DNA of 64,000 nt from JAJDAT01 sp964570665 (lineage in GTDB: Bacteria > Nitrospinota > Nitrospinia > Nitrospinales > JAJDAT01). A program made the position numbers and the translations under genes. Shown here piece after piece: positions 18,569-26,434 of the stretch. The stretch spans positions 111,513 through 175,512 of the forward strand of contig CAZMZH010000009.1 in the NCBI GenBank assembly GCA_964570665.1, in the 5' to 3' direction. The notes below the pieces were generated by a model that searched no databases, was not told where the DNA came from, and worked only from the letters and a program-made list of their open reading frames with translations. Each line of letters begins with the position of its first letter. The first letter of the stretch is position 1.

Positions 18569-19051
18569 ATGAAAAATAAAGTATTTGTTGTGATTATATG
18601 TTTGATGTTTGCTTTTTCGATGCAAGAAGTTTGCATTGCCGAAACGGTAGAAGGTCATCCTGCGAATATTCAGATTCCCAAAGAACCTGGTTGGAAGGCT
18701 CCTTCATATAGAGGCTGGGAATTAATTAGCGTTCCTGGATTAATTTCTACTTACTACGATTTGAATTTAGATGGAACGCTTGACTATATGGTAATTCGGA
18801 AGATGCTGAGAAAAGCTGCTGCCGATAAAATGTCTATTAAGGAAGCGGTAGAGTCTGCAAAATACGATGGTTTGACTTTGTATGTTTCAAAACCAATAAT
18901 TTATTTTACGTCTAAATTTCCTCTTTTCTATTGTATCGGTTTAGATTATCGAAAAAATTGCGACAATATGTGGGTAGATATAGAGGAAGATGGTTTAAAT
19001 GGAAATGAAGCGCATTACACACTTTCGACGCCAATTCCAAGCGTTCGATAG
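18569..19051 (+). CDS. Secreted protein upstream of the NxrC-like cytochrome, unknown
   Basis: Protein of 160 residues, starting at the ATG at 18569 because it begins a proper signal peptide (KVFVVIICLMFAFSMQEVCI, cleavage near AET). An upstream TTG at 18497 would add residues ahead of the signal. The mature part has an EF-hand-like acidic loop (DLNLDGTLDYMV) and three cysteines. It overlaps the cytochrome gene by 53 bp in another frame, so the two are tightly coupled and both exported. It may be an assembly factor or extra subunit. Family not recognised. Confidence 0.7.
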   Translation: MKNKVFVVIICLMFAFSMQEVCIAETVEGHPANIQIPKEPGWKAPSYRGWELISVPGLISTYYDLNLDGTLDYMVIRKMLRKAAADKMSIKEAVESAKYDGLTLYVSKPIIYFTSKFPLFYCIGLDYRKNCDNMWVDIEEDGLNGNEAHYTLSTPIPSVR

Positions 19052-20645
19052 ACACATTAATTTCCCGCTTTTTTTAATAGTATGGATGGTGGTTTTTGTT
19101 CTACCGACTGCTGTTTTTGCTCAAAAAGTTCCAGATGGTTATGAGATCAGTAAGCCGTTTGGAGGGTTTGACGCGCCTAAAGAAATCTCCCCCAAAGTTT
19201 TTTCAAAAGCTAATCGTATAGGAAAAGGCGGAGCAATTTACAAACATATGTGTGTTTATTGCCATGGAGTCGATGGTAACGGCGGTGGCAAGGCGACGGC
19301 ATATCTTTATCCTTGGCCACGTGATTTTAGGAACGGCATTTTTAAATACCGGTCAACCCCTTCCGGTTCGTTGCCTTTAGATAAAGATATATATCGAACA
19401 ATAGCGAATGGTATACCAGGAACAGCAATGCCTGCTTGGGTAGATTCGTTAGATGAAGAAGAGATTTGGTCTGTCATAGAATATATTAAAACGTTTTCCG
19501 ATAAATTTAAAAATAGTAAGCCAAAACCGCCAATAGTTATTGGAGCTCTTCCTAATGTAAATAAAGAATTATTAAAAAAAGGACAAAATTTATTTAGCTC
19601 GTCCAAATGCAATCAATGCCATGGCACAGATTTAAAGGGAGATGGCCCATTAGCCGATGATTTGTTCGATATTTGGGAACATAGGGCCTTTGTTTATGAT
19701 TTAACAGATCCCAATAGCTATAAAAGAGGATTTGACATAAAGAGTATTTATTTAACTCTTACTTCCGGTGTCGATGGAACTCCAATGAAGGATTATGTGG
19801 GGTTATCGGATTCTGAGAGATGGGCTATTTCTGCTTTTATAGAATCTAAAGTGGAAAAGAAAAATTATAAAAAGGCTAAATACGAGGATTCATTAGCCAT
19901 TACGCGCGTTGAAGATGAGATTATTGTCGACCCTAAAAATTCCATTTGGAAAAATGTACCGTCCAAAGTGGTTCATTTACTTCCATTAAATTCTCGAAAG
20001 AGGCCTATTGTTAGGGTAAAATTTCAAGGAATAATCAACGACGATGCTATTGCCTTTCGTTTGGAATGGGAAGACGAAACACCCAATAAGTCGGCAAGTC
20101 GCCACCAAGACTTTAAAGATGCGATTGCCATAGAATTTGCCTTAGGCGATGTTGTTTTGCACAAACACGGTCATAATGAGCCTTTTTTTGGCATGGGAAA
20201 CCGAGGTAAAGTCGTTAATATTTGGCAATGGCGGGCAGATTGGCAACAAGACATTGAAACTAAGGAAGAATTGGAATATGCTACCGAAGATATGGACATG
20301 GATGGGATGATTTTCGGCGGCGAAGTAAATCCGGTTGACTCGATCAATCCATTTCGAGAGCAACCTGTTGAAGAATTAAACGCCGAAGGTTTTGGCACTT
20401 TAACTCCACAACCGTTGACAAAACAAAATGTTGAAGGTAAGGGCATTTGGGAAGACGGGAAATGGATGGTTACGCTTTACCGCCCGTTGGACTCATTAAA
20501 TAAATGGGATATAAAGTTTGATGGTAATGCCCCCTTGTTGGTTGCATTTGCGATCTGGGATGGGGAATATAGAGATATTGACGGCCGTAAAACTGTCGCC
20601 ATGTGGCAAAAGTTATTTTTGCCAGAAAATGATGTTGCAAAATGA
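18999..20645 (+). CDS. Secreted c-type cytochrome fused to a heme-b gamma-subunit domain (NxrC-like)
   Basis: Periplasmic electron carrier of 548 residues. A signal peptide with a long n-region (about 1-41, hydrophobic core FLIVWMVVFVLPTAVFA) is followed by two cytochrome c domains: CVYCH near residue 85 with a distal Met in GTAMPAW, and CNQCH near 205 with GTPMKDY. The rest (about 300-545) matches the ethylbenzene-dehydrogenase gamma-type heme-b domain, including FFGMGNRGKVVNIWQWRADW, whose Met is the likely heme ligand. This combination is found in membrane-associated gamma subunits of nitrite oxidoreductase and related DMSO-reductase-family enzymes. The role would be to pass electrons from the catalytic subunits to the respiratory chain. 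No alpha or beta subunit is adjacent. The assignment to Nxr specifically is an inference. Confidence 0.85.
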   Translation: MEMKRITHFRRQFQAFDRHINFPLFLIVWMVVFVLPTAVFAQKVPDGYEISKPFGGFDAPKEISPKVFSKANRIGKGGAIYKHMCVYCHGVDGNGGGKATAYLYPWPRDFRNGIFKYRSTPSGSLPLDKDIYRTIANGIPGTAMPAWVDSLDEEEIWSVIEYIKTFSDKFKNSKPKPPIVIGALPNVNKELLKKGQNLFSSSKCNQCHGTDLKGDGPLADDLFDIWEHRAFVYDLTDPNSYKRGFDIKSIYLTLTSGVDGTPMKDYVGLSDSERWAISAFIESKVEKKNYKKAKYEDSLAITRVEDEIIVDPKNSIWKNVPSKVVHLLPLNSRKRPIVRVKFQGIINDDAIAFRLEWEDETPNKSASRHQDFKDAIAIEFALGDVVLHKHGHNEPFFGMGNRGKVVNIWQWRADWQQDIETKEELEYATEDMDMDGMIFGGEVNPVDSINPFREQPVEELNAEGFGTLTPQPLTKQNVEGKGIWEDGKWMVTLYRPLDSLNKWDIKFDGNAPLLVAFAIWDGEYRDIDGRKTVAMWQKLFLPENDVAK

Positions 20646-20803
20646 ATGTAAATTGGCTAAATAATTACTAATACAATGATTAAATGAAGTTAATTCAACC
20701 TGGTAGGATTGATTGCCTTTTTCATTCCTTATAGATTAGTTTTTAGCTAGATTAAATTTTTGATACGGTATTAGTTGGGAAAAAAATACTTGGAGGTTTT
20801 TTA

Positions 20804-22315
20804 ATGTCCGACGAAGAAAAGTTAGAAGAAGAAAATCAAGAAGAAGAGCGATCCGTCGAGGTCTCAGATGAGATCGACGAAGATGATGAAGATCTCGAAT
20901 ACGTTGAAGAAGATGAAGTCGACGAAGCTCTTGAAGAGGAAGAAGGCCCCGAAAAAGGCGCTGTATTAGTCATTGGGCAAGGTGACTTTGAAGTGAATCA
21001 ATCGAATCGCGGAGCCGATGATCCTGGAGATAATACGCTCAATGAGCCTCAATTTATAACTAAATTTGGCGAAATGCTTTTTATCTCGGATCGTGGTAAC
21101 CACAGAGTTTTGGTTTGGGACCAGATACCCGAAGAAAATGGAGATCCTGCCAGCGTTGTTATAGGGCAGGAAGACTTTGCCGACTGTTTGGAAAATCGCG
21201 GAATTACCACAACCTTGGATGAAATGACTTCTGGTTTAGGCGATGAAAGTTTAGATGGTTTTACAATCAGTCAATGTGAGGAAGATACAATAGCTGCGCC
21301 TGCTGGTTTAGATGTTATTGACGGTAAACTTTATGTCTCAGATAGTGGAAATCATCGAGTTTTAAGATGGGAAGCTTTACCTTCAGAAGATGGGGAGGCT
21401 CCAGGTTTAGTCATGGGACAGGATAATTTAGAGTGTAACGAGGCAAATAGGCGTGGTGTCATAAGCTCTGCTTCTTTATTTTTCCCAATGGGGATTCGAT
21501 CTGGCGACGACCAACATGTATTTGTTGCAGACAAAGATAACCATAGAGTATTAATTTGGGACAAAATCCCTTTTAATAATGGTTGGAACTCTGATATTTC
21601 TTTGGGACAGGGTGGAATGGATGAAAGAGAACCCAATCGAGGAGACTTTGAGAAATGCGGGCCCGATACTTTAAGTTTTCCGACTGGTGTCTTTTACCAC
21701 GCAGAAGAAGATAAGTTATTTGTTGTAGATCAAGGCAATAATAGGGTTTTAATCTGGAACAAATTGCCAAGAGAAGTTGGAGCTCCTGCGGATCTTGTTT
21801 TGGGCCAAAAAGATTTTTATAGCAGAGAGGTTAATGGCGGCGTGGGTTCTAGGATTGCCTCTAATTTTGGATTTTATTTTCCAACCGATGTGGTCTATGG
21901 AAGGAAAGGATTATTCGTTTCCGATTCTTCAAATAATCGAATATTGGTTTGGACTGAATTGCCCACAGAAAATGGTCAGCCTGCAGATTTAGTAATAGGA
22001 CAAGCTGATTTTGTGCAAAATAAATTTAATCGAAATAGCGATATAACAGCTTGCACGTTGAACGATCCTTATGGATTATTTTTAGACGAAGATCCTGAGG
22101 ATGAAGAAGATATAGGACGGCTGTATATTTGCGATAGAGGTAATTCTCGGGTAGTTGTTTGGGACGAACTTCCAGCTTCTCCAAATGTGAGCAAAGAGGA
22201 TGAGGAAGAGGATCCCGATAAAATTGTTTACGAATCAGAAGAATTGATGGGCGATGACGACGACTTTATGGACGATGACGACGACGATCCGCCACATTCG
22301 GTTCCAGTAACATGA
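20804..22315 (+). CDS. Acidic NHL-repeat beta-propeller protein
   Basis: Protein of 503 residues with no signal peptide. The first 50 residues are almost all E and D. Six NHL-type blades follow, each with a core such as LFISDRGNHRVLVWDQIP, LYVSDSGNHRVLRWEALP, VFVADKDNHRVLIWDKIP, LFVVDQGNNRVLIWNKLP, LFVSDSSNNRILVWTELP or LYICDRGNSRVVVWDELP. Most blades are followed by a linker like LVIGQADFVQNKFNR. The tail is again very acidic (GDDDDFMDDDDDDPP). This predicts a six-bladed propeller that binds a protein or other ligand. A GGAGG precedes the ATG, and a good terminator follows. Function unknown. Confidence 0.85.
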   Translation: MSDEEKLEEENQEEERSVEVSDEIDEDDEDLEYVEEDEVDEALEEEEGPEKGAVLVIGQGDFEVNQSNRGADDPGDNTLNEPQFITKFGEMLFISDRGNHRVLVWDQIPEENGDPASVVIGQEDFADCLENRGITTTLDEMTSGLGDESLDGFTISQCEEDTIAAPAGLDVIDGKLYVSDSGNHRVLRWEALPSEDGEAPGLVMGQDNLECNEANRRGVISSASLFFPMGIRSGDDQHVFVADKDNHRVLIWDKIPFNNGWNSDISLGQGGMDEREPNRGDFEKCGPDTLSFPTGVFYHAEEDKLFVVDQGNNRVLIWNKLPREVGAPADLVLGQKDFYSREVNGGVGSRIASNFGFYFPTDVVYGRKGLFVSDSSNNRILVWTELPTENGQPADLVIGQADFVQNKFNRNSDITACTLNDPYGLFLDEDPEDEEDIGRLYICDRGNSRVVVWDELPASPNVSKEDEEEDPDKIVYESEELMGDDDDFMDDDDDDPPHSVPVT

Positions 22316-22330
22316 TTTAGATTATAAAAG

Positions 22331-22359
22331 CCCGGTCTTTTTAGATCGGGTTTTTTTTT
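22331..22359 (+). terminator. Rho-independent terminator after the NHL gene
   Basis: Stem CCCGGTC (22331-22337) with GATCGGG (22344-22350), containing one G-T pair, and a 6-nt loop, directly followed by nine T residues. It lies between the NHL gene stop and the convergent smpB stop. Confidence 0.9.
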
Positions 22360-22366
22360 ATTTTAA

Positions 22367-22825
22367 TTAGTTTCGATCAAACTTCATTGCTTTTTCAATC
22401 TCTCTTTTTGCTTCTTTTTGCTTAATATCTCTCCGTTTATCGTAGAGTTTTTTACCTTTAGCTAAAGCGACCTCCACTTTTACTTTTCCCTTTTTAAAAT
22501 ACAATTTTAGAGGAATGAGATTAAAGCCCTTTTCTTTAACTTTTCCTATAAGACGGCCGATTTCTCTTTTGTGCATTAATAGCTTTCTTTTCCGAACAGG
22601 GGCATGATTAAATTGATTGCCTGGAGTGTAGTGGCTTATGTGCGCGCCCAATAGCCAAGCTTCTCCTCCTTCAATTTGAACGTAACTATCTACCAAATTG
22701 GCTTTGCTCTCGCGAAGGGCTTTTACTTCTGTTCCCCAAAGAACGATTCCCGCCTCCATGGAGTCTTCAACAAAGTAGTCGTGACGGGCTTTTTTGTTTT
22801 GGCAAATAATCTTGATTTCGCTCAT
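22367..22825 (-). CDS. smpB: SsrA-binding protein SmpB
   Basis: RNA-binding partner of tmRNA in ribosome rescue (trans-translation). All 152 residues match the family: NKKARHDYFVEDSMEAGIVL, WGTEVKALRESKANLVDSYV, LLGAHISHYTPGNQFNHAP and LVALAKGKKLYDKR-like VEVALAKGKKLYDKRRDIK near the C-terminus. The tmRNA gene is often close but I do not see it in this window. Located 5 bp after the SAM hydrolase gene, as the last gene of a three-gene unit. Confidence 0.97.
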   Translation of the reverse strand: MSEIKIICQNKKARHDYFVEDSMEAGIVLWGTEVKALRESKANLVDSYVQIEGGEAWLLGAHISHYTPGNQFNHAPVRKRKLLMHKREIGRLIGKVKEKGFNLIPLKLYFKKGKVKVEVALAKGKKLYDKRRDIKQKEAKREIEKAMKFDRN

Positions 22826-22830
22826 ATGTT

Positions 22831-23616
22831 CTAATTTCGTTTTATTTCGATTGAGTCGCCAACCGAAATATTAAAAGACTCAGATGCATTTCCTTCGGAA
22901 CAAAAAATTTCTACTTGGTCCCAGCTATTAATTAGAGCGGTAAGAGATTGTTTTAATCCGAGCTCGTAATGGGAAACTAAAGGAATTTCCTTTTGATTGT
23001 TTAAAAAAATTTTTATGTCTTCTAAGTTATCCCCAAAACTTTTTGTTAGAAGATCTTTGGAAATATTAGAAGTTAGATTACCAAAACGGTCGCGATAAAT
23101 TAGTTCTCCTTTTAGGCAATGATCAATAAGTTTAGGTTTCGAAAAAGTAAGGGGCATAGGTTTTTCTAAGGTTTTCCCTAATTTTTCGATAGGTTCTCCA
23201 TTGGCAATCCAAGCGGCTGCTGGAGCAAAAATATCGCGCCCATGAAACGTTTTTGAAATAGGTTTTAAGAAAACTTCCTGGTTAGTTAATTCAACAACTG
23301 GAAAATTTTCAAGGAAAGGCGAAAAAATACCATTGTCAGGTCCAATGAAAAAATATTTATTTGTTTTAATGGCCAGACCTCTACGGTTGCTTCCAACCCC
23401 TGGGTCAACAACCGCTAAATGAATAGTATTCTCGGGAAAGTAAGAAACGCTTGCTTGTAGGGCATATACAGCTTGAGATAAGTTTTGAGGCGCAATTGAG
23501 TGAGTTAGGTCAATAATTTCGGCATTGGGGCAAATATTTAAAATGACCCCTTTCATAATGCCCACAAAGGGATCGTCAATTCCAAAATCGGTTGTAAGCG
23601 TTATGATTGGACGCAT
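22831..23616 (-). CDS. S-adenosyl-L-methionine hydrolase (DUF62 family)
   Basis: Protein of 261 residues. The N-terminal ITLTTDFGIDDPFVGIMKGV with the conserved TDFG-D motif, then VVDPGVGSNRRGLAI and FFIGPDNGIFSPFL are diagnostic of the DUF62 family, which uses water to cleave SAM to adenosine and methionine (hydroxide adenosyltransferase). It overlaps mtaB by 16 bp, so the two are translationally linked. Both work with SAM, as MtaB consumes it. Confidence 0.9.
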   Translation of the reverse strand: MRPIITLTTDFGIDDPFVGIMKGVILNICPNAEIIDLTHSIAPQNLSQAVYALQASVSYFPENTIHLAVVDPGVGSNRRGLAIKTNKYFFIGPDNGIFSPFLENFPVVELTNQEVFLKPISKTFHGRDIFAPAAAWIANGEPIEKLGKTLEKPMPLTFSKPKLIDHCLKGELIYRDRFGNLTSNISKDLLTKSFGDNLEDIKIFLNNQKEIPLVSHYELGLKQSLTALINSWDQVEIFCSEGNASESFNISVGDSIEIKRN

Positions 23617-24926
23617 CCAAAGACCTGCCCACCGTTAATTTCTTGAATTTTAATAGGAACAATTTGATTAATGAGCGAATCGTCGCCCTCGGCTAAAACT
23701 GAAAAGTAATGTTCAGAATGTCCTTTTAATAATCCTGTTTTTCTGTCTCTTTGATCCTCAAATAAAACCGATACCGTTTTCCCTAAAAGCTGGTTTTGGA
23801 AATCAAACGATTTAGCTTGCGCTAGATCTGTTAATTCTTTATTTCGTGATTTTTTTTCATCTTTGGGAATTGAGTCTGTAAAATCAAAAGCTTCAGTTCC
23901 TTTTCTTCCGGAATAGGAGAAAACGTGTAGGTAAGTAAAAGGTAAATGAGAAATCATATCTCGCGTGTTTTCAAACTTCTCCTTAGTTTCTCCAGGAAAT
24001 CCGACAATCACGTCGGCGCCTAAGCCAACAGTAGGTATCTTTTCGGTAATTCGGTGGATGACATCTAAATATTGAGCCGAGTTGTAATTTCGGCGCATAT
24101 TTTTTAGAACAGCAGTATCTCCGCTTTGTAATGGGATATGGAAATGTGAACACAGTTTGTTTGACGATGCCATAAGTTGGATTAGGTGGTCGTCAATTTC
24201 CATTGGATTGATTGAGCTTAATCTAACCCTAAAATTTCCATCTAACTGAATAATTTCTTCAACTAAACTAGAGAAGGTTTCGGGAGGATTAGAATCCATA
24301 CCATAAGTGCCTAAGTTAATCCCGGTTAAGGTTATTTCCTTATAACCAGATTTAATAAATAAACGTATGTTTTGGAGAATATTTTCTCGGGAGTCGCTAA
24401 TAGACTTGCCTCTAGCGCGAGCGACTGTGCAAAATGAGCACTTCTCATCGCAACCTGTTTGAACTTTAATAAATGCCTTTGTTTTACCTTGAAAATTATC
24501 AACCGGAATGGTTCTAAATTCTCGTATTTCATTAATATCCGACATGTGAATCTCGGATTTTTCTGGAATGTTCCAAGGTTGATGCTTGGTTAAAGTTTCT
24601 TTAATAGCTTGGGCGATTTCTAATTTATTTGCGTTTCCTAATACCAGGCTCAGACCGGGAATTTGCCCGGCTTCTTCAGGGCTATTTTGAGCATAACAGC
24701 CTGTTAAGACAACAAGAGCATTGTCGTTAATACCTAAAGACTTCCTTACTGCTAATCGGGAACTATAATCGCTTTTTTGGGTAACCGTGCAGGAATTAAC
24801 GACGTAAACGTCGGCTTTTTCTTTATGACCCACCACGCTAAAACCGTCTTTCTCCAATATTGCTTGCATTTCTGCGGTATCGTGTTGGTTTGTTCTACAG
24901 CCTAATGTTGAGAATGCGACTTTCAT
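23601..24926 (-). CDS. mtaB: tRNA t6A37 methylthiotransferase MtaB
   Basis: Radical SAM enzyme that thiomethylates t6A at position 37 of tRNAs. The N-terminal UPF0004 domain carries three cysteines for one [4Fe-4S] cluster (LGCRTNQHD, VVNSCTVT, LTGCYAQ). The radical SAM cluster motif CxxxCxxC is at Cys159, Cys163 and Cys166. A C-terminal TRAM-like segment ends the 441-residue protein. The RTNQHD variant is typical of MtaB rather than MiaB or RimO. First gene of the mtaB - SAM hydrolase - smpB unit. Confidence 0.92.
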   Translation of the reverse strand: MKVAFSTLGCRTNQHDTAEMQAILEKDGFSVVGHKEKADVYVVNSCTVTQKSDYSSRLAVRKSLGINDNALVVLTGCYAQNSPEEAGQIPGLSLVLGNANKLEIAQAIKETLTKHQPWNIPEKSEIHMSDINEIREFRTIPVDNFQGKTKAFIKVQTGCDEKCSFCTVARARGKSISDSRENILQNIRLFIKSGYKEITLTGINLGTYGMDSNPPETFSSLVEEIIQLDGNFRVRLSSINPMEIDDHLIQLMASSNKLCSHFHIPLQSGDTAVLKNMRRNYNSAQYLDVIHRITEKIPTVGLGADVIVGFPGETKEKFENTRDMISHLPFTYLHVFSYSGRKGTEAFDFTDSIPKDEKKSRNKELTDLAQAKSFDFQNQLLGKTVSVLFEDQRDRKTGLLKGHSEHYFSVLAEGDDSLINQIVPIKIQEINGGQVFGCVQS

Positions 24927-25405
24927 TGAATTATTTTTAGAAATTAGATTGAAATATGTTACAGAATAGCGGTTTAACTACAAATTATCGGCGTATAAAA
25001 CAAGTCTTGTAGCCTGAAAGACTTTGTTTTCAAAGATGACATTGATCTGTATTCGATTTCCAATATCCCTATAATTAAATTTTTTTTCATGTCAGATAAA
25101 ATTAGTAGGCAAACTTGTTCCTAACCGACCTCTAATAATTGATATTATTGTTGTTTTGCCGATATTTGCTGTCTAATTTATTCTGCGTTTTTCGGTCTTT
25201 TTAAATTGGTTAAAATCGTTGCCAAATTAAGCTTTCATCTTAATGCAAAAAGTTGAAATGAATCAATATGAATTTATGGTTGTTATGAGAACAAGGAAAG
25301 ACGGACTCTTGACCGCGAGAATTCAGTTTGCTAGTATTCGTCAATTAATTTCCCGTTAGTTGTATCTGCTGAAATTGGCGTTTATCCGCCTTAGCCCCGC
25401 TGAAT
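24927..25405. other. Intergenic region, 479 bp, between divergent genes
   Basis: No gene, tRNA or known RNA motif was recognised. The region separates mtaB (minus) from the fis-like gene (plus) and must hold both promoters. A weak plus-strand sigma-70 candidate is TTGAAA at 25253-25258 with TATGGT at 25275-25280 (16-bp spacer). A small CTTTG/CAAAG hairpin lies near 25022-25036. It is long enough to hide a small RNA. Confidence 0.4.
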
Positions 25406-25672
25406 ATGTCCCTTAATGGATTCGAAAATAGATCTTTTTTAGAAAAATGGCTTGATAAATCCATAAAACATTACGTTTCACAAATGGATGTTAAGCAAAA
25501 TGGCGGGTTGCACGATTTAATAATTGGGGCAGTAGAGGAGCCTCTTGTTCAAATGGTGCTAGAGAAGACTAATGGAAACCAAACTCAGGCGGCTAATATT
25601 TTAGGCCTGAATAGAAATACATTGCGGAAAAAAATAAAGGCCTACCAAATCAAATGCAAAGAGTCCCCTTAG
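25406..25672 (+). CDS. Fis-family helix-turn-helix protein
   Basis: Protein of 88 residues. The C-terminal half is a classic Fis-type helix-turn-helix (VLEKTNGNQTQAANILGLNR followed by NTLRKKIKAYQI), the same fold as in Fis and the C-terminus of NtrC regulators. The N-terminal part would dimerise. It may be a nucleoid-associated regulator. The gene overlaps the GlmU-like gene by 19 bp, so it is co-expressed with UDP-GlcNAc synthesis genes. Confidence 0.88.
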   Translation: MSLNGFENRSFLEKWLDKSIKHYVSQMDVKQNGGLHDLIIGAVEEPLVQMVLEKTNGNQTQAANILGLNRNTLRKKIKAYQIKCKESP

Positions 25673-26391
25673 CGGTAGTAATTTTAGCCGCTGGCAAGGG
25701 TAAACGGATGAAGTCTGCGCTCCCCAAAGTCGTCCATCCTCTTGGTTCTAAGCTCCTCATGTCGTATATACTTGATACGGTATTTTCATTAGAACCAGAT
25801 AGAATTGTAACCATTGTTGGTTATGAAGCCGCTAAAGTATCAGAAGCTTTTCCAAATCCTAAATTAGAATTTGTCCAACAAAATGAACTGTTGGGTACGG
25901 GGCATGCCGTATTGCAGACGCGCGATTCCTTAGAGAGTTTTTCAGGTAATGTACTTATCCTTTGTGGCGATATGCCGTTTATAAAGACAGAAACGCTTAA
26001 TACTCTTATGAAAACGAGAGTCGAGTTTGAGCTGGCTTGTGCTTTTCTAACCTTAAAAACGCCTGAAAAACGTGATTTTGGTCGTATTATTAGAGACTCT
26101 AGTGGAAATGTCGCAAAAATTGTGGAGAACCGGGACGCCACTCCGGACCAAAAAACTATTGACGAATACAATGCAGGCGTTTATTGTTTTGAGAAAGAAT
26201 GGTTATTTAAAGCTGTTGAACAGTTAGAAAATAACAATGCGCAAAGCGAATATTATTTAACGGATGTAATTCAGTTTTACTATAATCGCCGAGCCCCCGT
26301 TCGGGCGGTTCAAACGAATGACGCTAAAGAACTTTTTGGCATAAATTCGCAAGAAGATTTAAAACAAGCCGAACGTTTGTTAAACTCCTGA
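25654..26391 (+). CDS. GlmU-type uridylyltransferase domain protein (no acetyltransferase half)
   Basis: Protein of 245 residues equal to the N-terminal half of GlmU only. The nucleotide-binding VVILAAGKGKRMKSALPKVV holds the catalytic Arg and Lys; LGTGHAVLQ, the metal-binding LILCGDMPF, and NAQSEYYLTDVI with the second metal-binding Asp are also intact. It should convert GlcNAc-1-phosphate and UTP to UDP-GlcNAc. E. coli GlmU has about 456 residues with a C-terminal beta-helix acetyltransferase, which is missing here. The next gene has such a beta-helix but with altered key residues. Overlaps the fis-like gene. Confidence 0.9.
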   Translation: MQRVPLAVVILAAGKGKRMKSALPKVVHPLGSKLLMSYILDTVFSLEPDRIVTIVGYEAAKVSEAFPNPKLEFVQQNELLGTGHAVLQTRDSLESFSGNVLILCGDMPFIKTETLNTLMKTRVEFELACAFLTLKTPEKRDFGRIIRDSSGNVAKIVENRDATPDQKTIDEYNAGVYCFEKEWLFKAVEQLENNNAQSEYYLTDVIQFYYNRRAPVRAVQTNDAKELFGINSQEDLKQAERLLNS

Positions 26392-26434
26392 ATTTAATTT
26401 AGGTCGTCTCTCCCTCAAACAATTAGACCCGGTC

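Noticed and set aside
24927..25405. Hidden tRNA or other structured RNA gene
   Set aside because: No cloverleaf with a T-arm GTTCGA-like sequence and no known RNA core could be found by eye.
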